Source: Paraburkholderia atlantica (lineage in GTDB: Bacteria > Pseudomonadota > Gammaproteobacteria > Burkholderiales > Burkholderiaceae). From it: a stretch of DNA of 64,000 nucleotides. The position numbers and the translations under genes are program-made. Location of the stretch: positions 124,001 through 188,000 of the forward strand of contig NZ_WHNQ01000014.1 in the NCBI RefSeq assembly GCF_009362785.1, written 5' to 3'. The notes beneath the pieces were generated by a model. The model was given only the letters and a program-made list of their open reading frames with translations. It was not told where the DNA came from and searched no databases. This document shows, piece by piece, positions 42,568-51,719 of this stretch (position 1 is the stretch's first letter; each line of letters opens with the position of its first letter).

Positions 42568-42741
42568 TCACTTCTTCAGCTTGCGCTCGCGCCGAGGCCG
42601 GTCCTCGATAATTTTCTTGCGATGCTTGTCCTTCATTTTCTTCCAGCTTTTGCATTCGTCGCGCGTGCGCATACAGCCGATGCAAAGGCCGGTTTTGTCG
42701 TCGAACTTGCAGATGTCGACACAGGGTGACGCGATGCTCAT
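42568..42741 (-). CDS. DUF1289-family small Cys-rich protein
   Basis: 57-aa protein with the DUF1289 Cys pattern (SPCVDICKFDDKTGLCIGCM, then RDECKSW) and a basic tail (KDKHRKKIIEDRPRRERKLK). The four Cys suggest metal or Fe-S binding; function is unknown. The start at 42741 gives MSIASPCVDIC, the normal family start. Confidence 0.85.
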   Translation of the reverse strand: MSIASPCVDICKFDDKTGLCIGCMRTRDECKSWKKMKDKHRKKIIEDRPRRERKLKK

Positions 42742-42881
42742 GACCGGTGGCCGTTCGAGTTGAAGTAGCGCGAATGTCGCACGTGCAGCGCGCACGCTGC
42801 CAAGTGATTGTGTTAATAAAGCCGATAGCGCAGCGGCAGCCCGCATGCGCGGCGACACAACCAACCTTCTCACCTCCGTCG

Positions 42882-43208
42882 ATGAAAACCTTCCTGCTGT
42901 ATGTCGTGACCGCTATTGCCGAGATCGTCGGCTGTTACCTGCCGTGGCGCTGGCTGAAGGAGGGCGGCTCCGCGTGGCTGTTGCTGCCAGGCGCGGCAAG
43001 CCTCGCGCTGTTCGCCTGGCTGCTGACGCTGCATGGCACCGCCGCGGGCCGCGTGTATGCGGCCTACGGCGGCGTGTACGTGGCGGTGGCGATTGCGTGG
43101 CTGTGGGTCGTGGACGAGGTACGGCCCACGCTGTGGGACGCGGCAGGCGCCGCGCTGACGCTGGCCGGCATGGCGGTGATCGCATTCCAGCCGCGCCTAT
43201 ACGTGTGA
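42882..43208 (+). CDS. YnfA/UPF0060-family membrane protein
   Basis: 108-aa protein with four hydrophobic helices ([39 protein letters not shown]). The length and the [15 protein letters not shown] motif identify UPF0060; YnfA is proposed as a small multidrug-resistance-like efflux protein. Start at 42882. Convergent with the DUF1993 gene. Confidence 0.9.
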   Translation: MKTFLLYVVTAIAEIVGCYLPWRWLKEGGSAWLLLPGAASLALFAWLLTLHGTAAGRVYAAYGGVYVAVAIAWLWVVDEVRPTLWDAAGAALTLAGMAVIAFQPRLYV

Positions 43209-43243
43209 GCGGGGCGCCGCGATCGACGACCCGCCCGCTCCCT

Positions 43244-43756
43244 TTACTGCTGCATCCCGCCCAAATAGTCGAGCTTACCGAGCTCAACACCGTTATGACG
43301 GAGGATGTCGTACGCGGTCGTCACGTGGAAAAAGAAGTTCGGCAGCACGAAACCGAACAGATACGACGCCCCCGTGAACTCGATCGGACCCGGCCGCAGT
43401 TTCAGCGTGATCGTGCGGCTTTCCGAGCCGTCGATCTGCGCCGGGTTGAATTCCTTCAGGTAATCGATCGTCTTCTGGATACGGGCCCGCAGTTCGTCGA
43501 AGGTCTGCTCGACGTCCTCGAACTTGGGCGGCTCGACGCCGGCGAGGCGCGCCGCGCACCCCTTGCCGGTATCGCTCGCGATATACACCTGGCGCACGAG
43601 CGGCAGCATGTCCGGCGCGAGCCGGGCATTGGTGAACACCGACGGTTCGATCTGCTTCGCGGCGGCGTGCGCCTCGGCCTTGCCGAGGATGGCTTGCAGG
43701 TTGGTGAGGCCGCGAATCAGCACAGGCAGTGATGCTTGATACATCGAAATTGACAT
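43244..43756 (-). CDS. DUF1993-family protein
   Basis: 170-aa soluble helical protein: MSISMYQASLPVLIRGLTNL, PDMLPLVRQVYIASDTGKG, FFFHVTTAYDILRHNGVELG. The arrangement resembles DinB/YfiT-like four-helix bundles, and the family is uncharacterised. The start at 43756 matches the family N-terminus; an upstream in-frame ATG adds a charged non-homologous stretch. Confidence 0.85.
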   Translation of the reverse strand: MSISMYQASLPVLIRGLTNLQAILGKAEAHAAAKQIEPSVFTNARLAPDMLPLVRQVYIASDTGKGCAARLAGVEPPKFEDVEQTFDELRARIQKTIDYLKEFNPAQIDGSESRTITLKLRPGPIEFTGASYLFGFVLPNFFFHVTTAYDILRHNGVELGKLDYLGGMQQ

Positions 43757-44062
43757 GGGTTCCTCTGATTTCTCGATCGTGCGCGCAGGCGGCTCGCGCG
43801 GCACTGAAACGGCGGGAATGCCGCTTCAGCATCATAGCGTGTCGCATCCGCGCCGCGCACTAGCCATTCGGACGACTGCCGCATGCGCCGGAACTGTGTT
43901 CGAATGCCTTGGTCGGACGCTTGGACGAAGTTCTTGAACAACCCCTGCCGCGCATCGCGCAAACGATGCGCTTCATGCAGGCGCGTGGCGTGCTTGCACC
44001 CGCCGGGTCGCGCGGTCGTGCATGACCGTGTGCGAAGCCACGCTAACAGGAGAGTCGACACC
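43757..44062. other. Divergent spacer, nothing recognised
   Basis: 306 bp between the DUF1993 gene and the sedolisin gene. It ends in the ribosome site ACAGGAGAGTCG of the sedolisin gene. No clear promoter, repeat or small gene was seen. Confidence 0.5.
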
Positions 44063-45622
44063 ATGGTCACCAAGCATCCATTGCCGGGCAGCGAGCGCAA
44101 GGTCGCACAGGGCACGAGGGTCATCGGCCAATGCGATCCCGCCGAGCGGATCGAGGTCTTCGTGATGCTGCGCCGCCAGCAGCAGGCGCAATTCGACGCG
44201 TTGATGAAACGCATCGAGGCCGGCGACGCGAGCGTGAAGCCGCTGTCGCGCGAGGCGCTCGAGAAGGACTACGGCGCCGCGCCCGACGACATCGCGAAGG
44301 TCCGCGCGTTCGCGGCCGCGCATGGGCTCACCGTCGCGCGCGAGGATCCGGCGGCGCGCTCGGTGCTGCTGAGCGGCACGATCGCGCAGTTCCAGAGCGC
44401 GTTCGAGGTGAAGCTCGAACGCTATCAGCACCACACGGCTGGCCAGTTCCGTGGCCGTACCGGCACGATCAGCGTGCCGGACGATCTGCGTGGCGTCGTC
44501 GAGGCGGTGCTCGGGCTCGACGACCGGCCGCAGGCGCGGCCGCACTTTCGCATCCGGCCGCCGTTCGTGGCGGCGCGGGCCCAGCAGGTGTCGTTCACGC
44601 CGCCGCAGCTCGCGTCGCTCTATCAGTTTCCGCAAGGCGACGGCGGCGGCCAGTGCGTCGGCATCATCGAGCTCGGCGGCGGCTACAAGACATCGGACCT
44701 GAAGACCTATTTCTCGAGCCTCGGCGTGAGCGAGCCGACCGTGACCGCGGTCGGCGTCGATCAGGCCGGCAACAAGCCGAGCGGCGACCCGAACGGGCCG
44801 GACGGCGAGGTCACGCTCGACATCGAGATCGTCGGTGCGATCGTGCCGCGGGCGACCATCGCCGTGTACTTCACGCCGAACAGCGACGCCGGCTTCATCG
44901 ACGCGGTGAGCCGCGCGGTGCACGATAAGACCCACAAGCCGTCGGTCATTTCGATCAGCTGGGGTGCGCCGGAATCGGTCTGGACCAGCCAGTCGATGAA
45001 TGCGCTCAACAGCGTGCTGCAATCGGCGGCGGCGCTCGGCGTGACGATTTGCGCGGCCTCCGGCGACAGCGGGTCGAGCGACGGCTCGGGCGGCGGCGAC
45101 CAGGTCGACTTCCCGGCGTCGAGCCCGTACGTGCTCGCCTGCGGCGGCACGCACCTGAGCGCGTCCGGATCGGCGATCAAGCGCGAGGTCGTGTGGAACG
45201 ACGGCGAACAGGGCGGTGCCAGCGGCGGTGGCGTCAGCACCGCCTTCGAGATGCCGGCGTGGCAGCAAGGCTTGTCGGCCACGATGACGGGCGGCGGCAG
45301 CCAGCCGCTCAGCGGGCGCGGCGTGCCGGACGTCGCGGGCGATGCCTCGCCGTTGACCGGCTACGACGTGCTGGTCGACGGAACGCAAACGGTGGTGGGG
45401 GGCACCAGCGCGGTCGCGCCACTGTGGGCGGCGCTGATCGCGCGCATCAACGCGGCGAAGGGACAGCCGGTCGGTTTCATCAACCCGAAACTGTACAAGG
45501 CGACGGGTGTCTGCAACGACATCACCGAGGGCAACAATGGCAGCTTTGCGGCGTCGAAGGGATGGGACGCCTGCACGGGACTGGGCAGTCCCAATGGCGG
45601 GAAGGTGGCGGGCGCACTATAG
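44063..45622 (+). CDS. Sedolisin/kumamolisin-type (S53) acid serine peptidase
   Basis: 519-aa peptidase made with an N-terminal activation prodomain (about residues 10-165, including SVLLSGTIAQFQSAFEVKLE). Catalytic residues are all visible: E249 and D253 in DGEVTLDIEI, D335 in ASGDSGSSDG (oxyanion Asp), and S449 in VGGTSAVAPLWAAL. The C-terminal Ca site is suggested by CNDITEGNNG and GWDACTGLGSPNGG. S53 enzymes cleave proteins at acid pH. No Sec signal peptide is seen, so the export route is unclear. It precedes a serine carboxypeptidase gene by 79 bp. Confidence 0.92.
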   Translation: MVTKHPLPGSERKVAQGTRVIGQCDPAERIEVFVMLRRQQQAQFDALMKRIEAGDASVKPLSREALEKDYGAAPDDIAKVRAFAAAHGLTVAREDPAARSVLLSGTIAQFQSAFEVKLERYQHHTAGQFRGRTGTISVPDDLRGVVEAVLGLDDRPQARPHFRIRPPFVAARAQQVSFTPPQLASLYQFPQGDGGGQCVGIIELGGGYKTSDLKTYFSSLGVSEPTVTAVGVDQAGNKPSGDPNGPDGEVTLDIEIVGAIVPRATIAVYFTPNSDAGFIDAVSRAVHDKTHKPSVISISWGAPESVWTSQSMNALNSVLQSAAALGVTICAASGDSGSSDGSGGGDQVDFPASSPYVLACGGTHLSASGSAIKREVVWNDGEQGGASGGGVSTAFEMPAWQQGLSATMTGGGSQPLSGRGVPDVAGDASPLTGYDVLVDGTQTVVGGTSAVAPLWAALIARINAAKGQPVGFINPKLYKATGVCNDITEGNNGSFAASKGWDACTGLGSPNGGKVAGAL

Positions 45623-45701
45623 TCTGCAACACAGCGCATAACACAACAACAAGACGTAAGAACGAGGACGCACGGCACTAAAACGAACCCTTGGAGCGAT
45701 C

Positions 45702-47366
45702 ATGACGAATACAGAATCAGCTTCCGGTAGCCAGCATTCGCCGCACAACACGCACGCCACGGCCTCGGCTGGCGCGTCCACCGCCACGAGCACGCCGCAC
45801 AAAGCCGGCGACCAGCCGTTCTTCGACCCGGTCGCCTATGGCAACGGCCCGGACGATTCGGTTACCGATACAGTCGAGACGGCCGCGGTCACGCATCATT
45901 CGGTGACGATCGGCGGGCACAACATCAACTACACGGCGACCGCGGGCCACCTGGTGATCGTCGATCCGAGCAGCTCGCAGCCGTCGGCGAGGATGTTCTA
46001 CGTCGCGTTCACGCAGGACAACCAGAAGGAAGAGACGCGGCCGGTCACGTTCTTCTATAACGGCGGACCGGGGTCGTCGTCGGTATTCGTGCTCCTTGGC
46101 TCGTTCGCGCCGCGCCGCATCAAGACGTCGATGCCGGGTTTCACGCCGCCCGCGCCGTATTCGCTCGAAGACAATCCGGACAGCCTGCTCGACAAAAGCG
46201 ACCTCGTGTTCATCAACCCGGTCGGCACCGGGTATTCGGCGGCGATCGCGCCGAAGAAGAATCGCGACTTCTGGGGCGTCGATCAGGACGCGGACTCGAT
46301 CAAGCAGTTCATCAAGCGGTTTCTGACGAAGAACAACCGCTGGAATTCACCGAAGTATCTGTTCGGCGAGTCCTACGGCACGGCACGCAGCTGCGTGCTC
46401 GCGTACCGGCTGCACGAGGACGGCGTCGATCTGAACGGCATTACGCTGCAATCGTCGATTCTCGACTACACGCAGTCGGGCAACCCGGTCGGCGCGCTGC
46501 CCACGGCGGCCGCGGACGCGTGGTATCACAAGAAGCTCGGCGTCGCGCCGCGGCCCACCGATCTCGGCACGTTCGCCGAGGAGGTCGCGCAGTTCGCGCG
46601 CACCGACTACCTGGCCGCGCTGCGCAAGTTCCCGACCACCGACACCGCGACCGTCGAAAAACTCAGCGAATACACCGGCATCGACAAAACGACACTGCTC
46701 GCGTGGAGCCTCGATATCGCCGGCTACGACAGCCGCGGCAATTCGCTGTTCCTGACCACGTTGCTGAAGTCGCAAGGCCTCGCGCTCGGCGCTTACGACG
46801 GCCGCGTGACCGCGATCGACACCGGCATCGCCGGCAAGATCGACCCGAACTCCGGCGGCAACGATCCGACGATGACCGCCGTCACCGGCGTCTACACGAC
46901 GATGTGGAACGTGTATCTGAACGAGCAGTTGAAGTACACGTCGAACTCGTCGTTCACCGACCTCAACGATCAGGCGTTCAAGTACTGGGATTTCAGCCAT
47001 ATCGATCCGACCGGCGCGCAGAAGGGCGTCGACTCGAAAGGCAACATCATTCTGTACACGGCCGGCGACCTCGCGGCCGTGATGGCGCTCAATCCCGACC
47101 TGAAGGTGCTGTCGGCGAACGGTTTCTACGATTTCGTCACGCCGTTCTATCAAACCGTGCTCGACCTGCAGCAGATGCCGCTGGTCAGTCAGCAAGTGCG
47201 GCAGAACCTGTCGGCGCGGTTCTATCCATCGGGGCATATGGTGTATCTCGACGGCGGTTCGCGCACCGCGCTGAAAGCCGACCTCGCAAAGATGTACGAA
47301 GAAACGGTGTCCAACGCGCAGGCGCTCGGGCGGATCCGCGCGCTGCAGGCGCGGGTGGCGAAGTAG
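45702..47366 (+). CDS. S10-family serine carboxypeptidase-like protein
   Basis: 554-aa alpha/beta-hydrolase of peptidase family S10. The oxyanion/substrate motif FFYNGGPGSSSVFVLLGSFA, FINPVGTGYS, nucleophile S224 in FGESYGTARS, Asp in ANGFYDFVTPFY and His in YPSGHMVYLDGG complete the triad. The first 35 residues are Ser/Thr/Ala/His-rich and disordered, not a signal peptide. S10 enzymes trim C-terminal residues, often at acid pH, so it could finish peptides produced by the adjacent sedolisin. Confidence 0.9.
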   Translation: MTNTESASGSQHSPHNTHATASAGASTATSTPHKAGDQPFFDPVAYGNGPDDSVTDTVETAAVTHHSVTIGGHNINYTATAGHLVIVDPSSSQPSARMFYVAFTQDNQKEETRPVTFFYNGGPGSSSVFVLLGSFAPRRIKTSMPGFTPPAPYSLEDNPDSLLDKSDLVFINPVGTGYSAAIAPKKNRDFWGVDQDADSIKQFIKRFLTKNNRWNSPKYLFGESYGTARSCVLAYRLHEDGVDLNGITLQSSILDYTQSGNPVGALPTAAADAWYHKKLGVAPRPTDLGTFAEEVAQFARTDYLAALRKFPTTDTATVEKLSEYTGIDKTTLLAWSLDIAGYDSRGNSLFLTTLLKSQGLALGAYDGRVTAIDTGIAGKIDPNSGGNDPTMTAVTGVYTTMWNVYLNEQLKYTSNSSFTDLNDQAFKYWDFSHIDPTGAQKGVDSKGNIILYTAGDLAAVMALNPDLKVLSANGFYDFVTPFYQTVLDLQQMPLVSQQVRQNLSARFYPSGHMVYLDGGSRTALKADLAKMYEETVSNAQALGRIRALQARVAK

Positions 47367-47422
47367 TGGCGGTGGCCGGGTGTCGCGGCTCATCGCGACG
47401 TGGCGCTGTGTCGGTATGCTCT

Positions 47423-47446
47423 GGCTCGCGGCGGTTGCCGCGAGCC
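47423..47446 (+). terminator. Stem-loop after the carboxypeptidase gene
   Basis: GGCTCGCGGC and GCCGCGAGCC pair perfectly over 10 bp around GGTT, 57 bp after the stop. A T tract is missing, so it is at best a weak or Rho-assisted terminator. Confidence 0.45.
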
Positions 47447-47553
47447 GGCAAAGGGCGCGCTGCCATGTCCGGCTTTTGGACTCATCCAGATTGAATGTGT
47501 TTTAATTGCCTTGCGAATTGAACTACCGCGTGCCGCCGCCGGCGCGCAGACGA

Positions 47554-48225
47554 ATGAACGCAGGCATCGCAGACACGCATCGGCGCGGTCTTTCCCGCGA
47601 CACCACCAGCAGCAATGACGCGGCCAACGTGCCGGGGCTCGGGCGCAAAAGCGTCCTTCGCCCGCGCGTGCGCATCACGCGACATGCGCTGCTCGTTACC
47701 GTCGGCGCACTGCTCGCGCTGCGCATCGCAGACGCCGCCGCGCAACCGAGCGACGTCCTCGACGACCGTGTGACCCAGCAGTCGATCGGCCAAACGATTT
47801 GCCGCGCCGGTTATGCGGAAACCGTCGCGCCGCCGTTCGACGAACTGATGGCGCGCAAGGATCGCATGCTTGCCGCGCGCGGCATCGATGTGGATGACAG
47901 CGCCGCGTTCGCGCTCGATCGGCACGTGCCGATCATGCTCGGCGGATCGCCCGATGCGCCAGCCAATCTCGATCTATTGCCGTGGGCCGGCCCCCAGGGC
48001 GAGCGCCGCAAGGCGCGCGCGGCGGCGATGCTCAAGCGCTGCGTCTGCGAAGGCAAGCTGAGTCTCGCGCGGGCGCAAGCGGCGATCGTCGGCAACTGGT
48101 CGGCGGTGTATGCGGGCTTTGGCCAGGCGTCCTGCGACGTGAGCCGGCTGGACGTCGCGACCGGCGACGACGGCGTCGACAGCGAAGACAGCCGGCGCGG
48201 CGACGCGCATGAGCGCGAGCGTTGA
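47554..48225 (+). CDS. Exported HNH-like nuclease-family protein
   Basis: 223-aa protein with a hydrophobic segment (HALLVTVGALLALRIADAAA) that looks like a signal peptide after an Arg-rich start. The mature part has TICRAGYAETVAPPFDELMA, the HNH-like core LDRHVPIMLGGSPDAPANLD, and LKRCVCEGKLSLARAQAAIV plus NWSAVYAGF. This order matches a family of predicted exported HNH-type proteins whose usual core is DHLIPLELGG..NLW. Here Arg separates Asp and His, so nuclease activity is uncertain. The start is uncertain (47506 is an alternative); neither has a strong ribosome site. Confidence 0.55.
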   Translation: MNAGIADTHRRGLSRDTTSSNDAANVPGLGRKSVLRPRVRITRHALLVTVGALLALRIADAAAQPSDVLDDRVTQQSIGQTICRAGYAETVAPPFDELMARKDRMLAARGIDVDDSAAFALDRHVPIMLGGSPDAPANLDLLPWAGPQGERRKARAAAMLKRCVCEGKLSLARAQAAIVGNWSAVYAGFGQASCDVSRLDVATGDDGVDSEDSRRGDAHERER

Positions 48226-48297
48226 GCGCATCCGCGCGCTTGCGCAGTCGGCGCGGAGCCACGGTTCGCTGCCCCCTCATTTTTTCGGAGAAACACG

Positions 48298-48657
48298 ATG
48301 TCCCATTTCCGTCTCGCCGCCGTTGCGCTGACGATCGGCTGCCTGAGCGGCAGCGCCGCCGCGGTTGCCGCGGTTGCCGCGGCGCCCGCGCATTGCGCGC
48401 GCGCCAATGAGCTCGAGATTCGCGGCGACGTGCCCGCGGCGCTCAGCTTCGACGTGTATCGGCAACTGCGCCCGCTGAGTGCGCGGCGAATCGCGCTGTT
48501 CGAGGCCGCCGGCGAGGTGAAGCGTCTGCCCGACGGTCTGCCGGTTTGCCAGATCGCCGACGACGGGGTCGACGATCCTTCCGCTGTGCTGGTCCGTCTG
48601 CCGCACGGTAAGAATGCGTGGTGGGTGAGCGCGGCGAACGTGCAAGCGGCGGACTGA
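48298..48657 (+). CDS. Small exported protein, unknown function
   Basis: 119-aa protein with a clear Sec signal peptide (MSHFRLAAVALTIGCLSGSA onward, cut after an Ala-rich stretch near HCARA). The mature region, about 85 residues, has two Cys (AHCARAN; LPVCQIADDG) that could form a disulfide, and ends NAWWVSAANVQAAD. It may be an SH3-like periplasmic protein, but no family was recognised. CGGAG lies just before the start. Confidence 0.65.
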   Translation: MSHFRLAAVALTIGCLSGSAAAVAAVAAAPAHCARANELEIRGDVPAALSFDVYRQLRPLSARRIALFEAAGEVKRLPDGLPVCQIADDGVDDPSAVLVRLPHGKNAWWVSAANVQAAD

Positions 48658-48898
48658 TCGGCCGATCCGCCCGTCTTTGCCCACGTCCCGCGTCGGATGC
48701 CTTTGACGATACCTCTGCGCGCCGGGCATGCAAGGTGCTGAAGCAGCCGATGTTTTCCAGGATTGGCGCGACTGATTCAGGTACAGTGCATCGACGGGGA
48801 CGGTTTCGCCGTTGCCTACGACACTGCGTCACAGTGTGTTCGCGGTCGAAGCGGGCTATCCTGACAACAGGATGAAATTTGCACAGGAGATTGGAACG

Positions 48899-49063
48899 AT
48901 GGCCTTCTTTTTGTCATTGCTCGCTATGGGGTTGGCCGGCGCGACCGGCTTCGTCGCACTTCGCGCACTGGCCGCGGCTCAGACGAAGCAGCGTACTGCG
49001 CTGCGACCAGTGTGTATCGCCAGCTCTGACCGACGGACGGACCGCCAGGCAGGGCGAGGATAG
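48899..49063 (+). CDS. Small single-helix membrane protein, unknown
   Basis: 54-aa protein with one N-terminal hydrophobic helix (FFLSLLAMGLAGATGFVALR) and a basic tail. CAGGAGATT directly before the ATG supports translation, and its stop lies 5 bp before the RRM-like gene, suggesting co-transcription. No family recognised. Confidence 0.5.
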   Translation: MAFFLSLLAMGLAGATGFVALRALAAAQTKQRTALRPVCIASSDRRTDRQAGRG

Positions 49064-49068
49064 TCCGC

Positions 49069-49344
49069 ATGAACCTGACCGTGCGCAATATCGCCGAATC
49101 GTGCAGCGAGCAGGACGTGCGGGAATTTTTGACGCGCGAACTCGGCCACTACGCGAAACACGTCGAGGTGGTGGACGCCGGCAAGCCTAGCGCCTACGCG
49201 ACGGTAGAGCTCGACGCGAGCGTGCCGTATGTCGGCGACGTGATCGCGCGGCAGATTCACGGCAAGCATCTGGGTGGTCAGCCGCTCGAAGCGAGCGCCG
49301 ATCTGTTCAGCGACGAGCCGCCGCCGGAGCAGCGAGCGCCGTAG
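49069..49344 (+). CDS. RRM-like small protein, possible RNA binder
   Basis: 91-aa protein. MNLTVRNIAESCSEQDVREF and a later SAYATVELDASVPYVGDVIA then QIHGKHLGGQPLEA follow the strand-helix-strand plan of an RNA-recognition motif (RNP-2-like LTVRNI), but the aromatic RNP-1 residues are weak. RNA binding is a guess from the fold pattern. It starts 5 bp after the small membrane protein gene and ends before a strong terminator. Confidence 0.6.
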   Translation: MNLTVRNIAESCSEQDVREFLTRELGHYAKHVEVVDAGKPSAYATVELDASVPYVGDVIARQIHGKHLGGQPLEASADLFSDEPPPEQRAP

Positions 49345-49371
49345 GCGGCGCAACAAGCTTGATTCTTTTCG

Positions 49372-49419
49372 AAGGCGGTGGACCTGCGCGCGACGTCGCG
49401 CCGGTCCACCGCCTTTATT
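49372..49419 (+). terminator. Strong terminator after the RRM-like gene
   Basis: A 13-bp perfect outer stem (AAGGCGGTGGACC with GGTCCACCGCCTT) encloses a second self-complementary core (GCGCGACGTCGCGC) and is followed by TTATT. It lies between convergent genes; the nadE side lacks a T tract. Confidence 0.88.
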
Positions 49420-49446
49420 CGTTTGAGAGCCCCTACCGCTGCCTCG

Positions 49447-50307
49447 TCATTGCCCATCCGGCGACGCCGGCCAGTCGAACGGGGTGTACGGCAGCGCCCG
49501 CTTGTGACGCGTCGCGTTGTAAAACTGCAGGACCACGTCACGCACGGTATCGCTGACTGGCTTGCCTTCGAGAAAATCGTCGATCGCGTCGTAGGGGATG
49601 CCGTACGCGTCTTCGTCGGGACGAAGCGGCCGCAGCATCTCGAGGTCGGCGGTCGGCACCTTGTGCGCCAACGCGTCGGGCGCACCGAGCCTATGCGCGA
49701 CCGCGCGCACGCGGCGCTTGCTGAGCCCGGCGAGCGGCAGCACGTCGGCGCCGCCGTCGCCGAACTTCGTGAAGAAGCCCATCACCGATTCGGCCGCGTG
49801 GTCCGTGCCGATCACGACGCCGGCGCGCGCACCCGCCACCGCGTATTGCGCGATCATTCGCTGGCGCGCCTTGATATTGCCGTGCACGAAATCACGCTGC
49901 GATTCGTCCTTGAACGACACACCGCTTTTATCGAGCGACTCGAGCATCGCATCGGCGGCAGGTTGGATATCGATAGTCAGATTTTCGTCGGCGCAAATGA
50001 AACGTAATGCCTCCAGTGCATCCGCTTCATCGCGTTGTTTGCCGTAAGGCAGACGGACGGCGACGAAACGCGCGTCGTAATGGTTCCCCCGCAAACGCTC
50101 GACCGCGAGTTGCGCGAGACGTCCGGCGGTCGTCGAATCGACGCCGCCGCTAATGCCGAGCACATAAGTTCTCAGGTGGCTGTTGCGCAGATAGTTCGCC
50201 AGAAAACCGACCCGGCGCTCGATTTCGCGGCTTGCGTCGAATTCGGCGGTGACGTGCATTTCGGCCGCGATGCGGGCCTGGCGGGCGGCGGAATCGGATT
50301 GAGCCAT
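49447..50307 (-). CDS. nadE: NH3-dependent NAD+ synthetase (NadE)
   Basis: 286-aa amidating NAD synthetase, catalysing the last step of NAD formation from nicotinic acid adenine dinucleotide and ammonia. The ATP-pyrophosphatase P-loop is YVLGISGGVDSTTAG; also FVHGNIKARQRM, VVIGTDHAAESVMGFFTKFG and KVPTADLEMLRP. The length matches E. coli NadE and no glutaminase domain is present. The start at 50307 follows a GGACAACGACG-type weak site. Confidence 0.94.
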   Translation of the reverse strand: MAQSDSAARQARIAAEMHVTAEFDASREIERRVGFLANYLRNSHLRTYVLGISGGVDSTTAGRLAQLAVERLRGNHYDARFVAVRLPYGKQRDEADALEALRFICADENLTIDIQPAADAMLESLDKSGVSFKDESQRDFVHGNIKARQRMIAQYAVAGARAGVVIGTDHAAESVMGFFTKFGDGGADVLPLAGLSKRRVRAVAHRLGAPDALAHKVPTADLEMLRPLRPDEDAYGIPYDAIDDFLEGKPVSDTVRDVVLQFYNATRHKRALPYTPFDWPASPDGQ

Positions 50308-50632
50308 GATCGTCGTTGTCCTCGCGAGAGAAAAAGCGAATGAAAGGGCTTGAGTATCGGGATGGGCCGCCGTATTCGGGCGATCTTTCGTCGAATGAAA
50401 TCGGCCTTCGCTTTTGTAGCCTGATTTTTCCGATGGCCGATTTAATTGCGAATTAATTGCATTTTCACTGATACGTCGATTGTCGACACATAGCCAATCG
50501 TTTTTAAAGAGATTGCAAGTTAGAGGGTATATTCATCGACACGCCTCCATTCGCTGGGTAACATCGATCGTACCGAACGCCGCAGGGATCCGGCGTGTCA
50601 ATCAATAATAATCATGTTTGTTTCGGGACGCG
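50308..50632. promoter_or_regulatory. AT-rich divergent spacer between nadE and the L,D-transpeptidase gene
   Basis: 325 bp, richer in A and T than its neighbours. It contains a direct repeat TTAATTGC (50441-50448 and 50452-50459) and a perfect 8-bp palindrome TGTCGACA (50481-50488). These may mark promoter or operator positions; none could be assigned. Confidence 0.4.
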
Positions 50633-51676
50633 ATGAGACACCCAGATCGGCCTGGCCAGCCTGGATTGAACCGCCTGAGGATTTGTGCGGGGATGTACGC
50701 AGCCGTCATATTGGCAGTTGCCGGCGCGATGGCGGCGCAGGTTCATGCAGCGGTGCTCGGTACTGCTCAGTTGCCTGCATCCGCAACAACAGCGGCGCAG
50801 ACGGTGAATCTGACTACTGCGGCCAAGGCGTGGAATGGCGCGAGTCAGCCGGTGGGCACGATCGACGCCGCCACCGTCGCCGCACCCGACGCGGCCGGCA
50901 TCGTCGATCCGCGCCGCGCGTTTCTGCTGCGCAACGTATTCGCGCAGGACGTGACGCGCCGGCTCAGACTGCCCGTCGCGGAGCAGCGTGCGTACGCCGA
51001 CCGTCTGGAGACGGCGCTCAATGAGAACGAGCTTGGCAATCTGTCGGGCGAGTACGTGGTGCTCGTCGATCGCAATGCGAACGTGCAGGCGCTGCTGATT
51101 TTCTTCCGCCCGGTGCCCGCCGACAACTGGCAGATGATCGGCGCATCGCCGGTATCCACCGGACGGCCTGGCGAGTATGACCACTTCATCACTCCGCTCG
51201 GCGTGTTCGAACATACGCCCGACAATATGGATTTTCGCTCCGAGGGCACGGAGAACGAAAACCGCATTCGCGGTTATGGCCGGCGCGATATGCGCATCTT
51301 CGACCTCGGCTGGGCGCAGGGCGAGCGCGGCTGGGGCAAGGGCGGCATGTCGCAGATGCGTTTCCAGATGCACGCGACCGACCCCGATCGGCTAGAACCG
51401 CTGCTCGGTATTCGCCATTCGAAGGGCTGCGTGCGGATTCCCGCGTCGCTGAACACGTTTCTCGATCACTACGGGATTCTCGACGCGGAATACGAGCAGC
51501 TCGTCGATTCCGGCCAGTCGTTGTGGGTGCTGAAAAGCGATCGGCAGATCATGCCGTGGGCGGGGCGTTTTATCGTCGTCGTCGATTCGCAGCGCAAGGG
51601 CCGTCCAGCGTGGTCGCCAACACCCGGCGCGGTCGCGCGCGCAAAAATGCCCGCGCACGCGGATACGGCCGACTGA
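50633..51676 (+). CDS. L,D-transpeptidase (YkuD)-domain murein protein
   Basis: 347-aa exported protein. The signal peptide is MYAAVILAVAGAMAAQVHAA (the Met is internal; the start at 50633 is MRHPDRPGQP). The catalytic YkuD motif is IRHSKGCVRIPASL, with His and Cys nucleophile in SKGC. Preceding regions (GEYVVLVDRNANVQALLIFF; GEYDHFITPLGVFEHTPDN) fit the murein transpeptidase fold. It probably crosslinks peptidoglycan or attaches proteins to it. Other possible starts are a TTG at 50618 and ATG 50614 in another frame. Confidence 0.85.
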   Translation: MRHPDRPGQPGLNRLRICAGMYAAVILAVAGAMAAQVHAAVLGTAQLPASATTAAQTVNLTTAAKAWNGASQPVGTIDAATVAAPDAAGIVDPRRAFLLRNVFAQDVTRRLRLPVAEQRAYADRLETALNENELGNLSGEYVVLVDRNANVQALLIFFRPVPADNWQMIGASPVSTGRPGEYDHFITPLGVFEHTPDNMDFRSEGTENENRIRGYGRRDMRIFDLGWAQGERGWGKGGMSQMRFQMHATDPDRLEPLLGIRHSKGCVRIPASLNTFLDHYGILDAEYEQLVDSGQSLWVLKSDRQIMPWAGRFIVVVDSQRKGRPAWSPTPGAVARAKMPAHADTAD

Positions 51677-51719
51677 CGGGCGCCTTGGCCCTTGTCGCAA
51701 GACCAGCGCAGGGCGCCCG

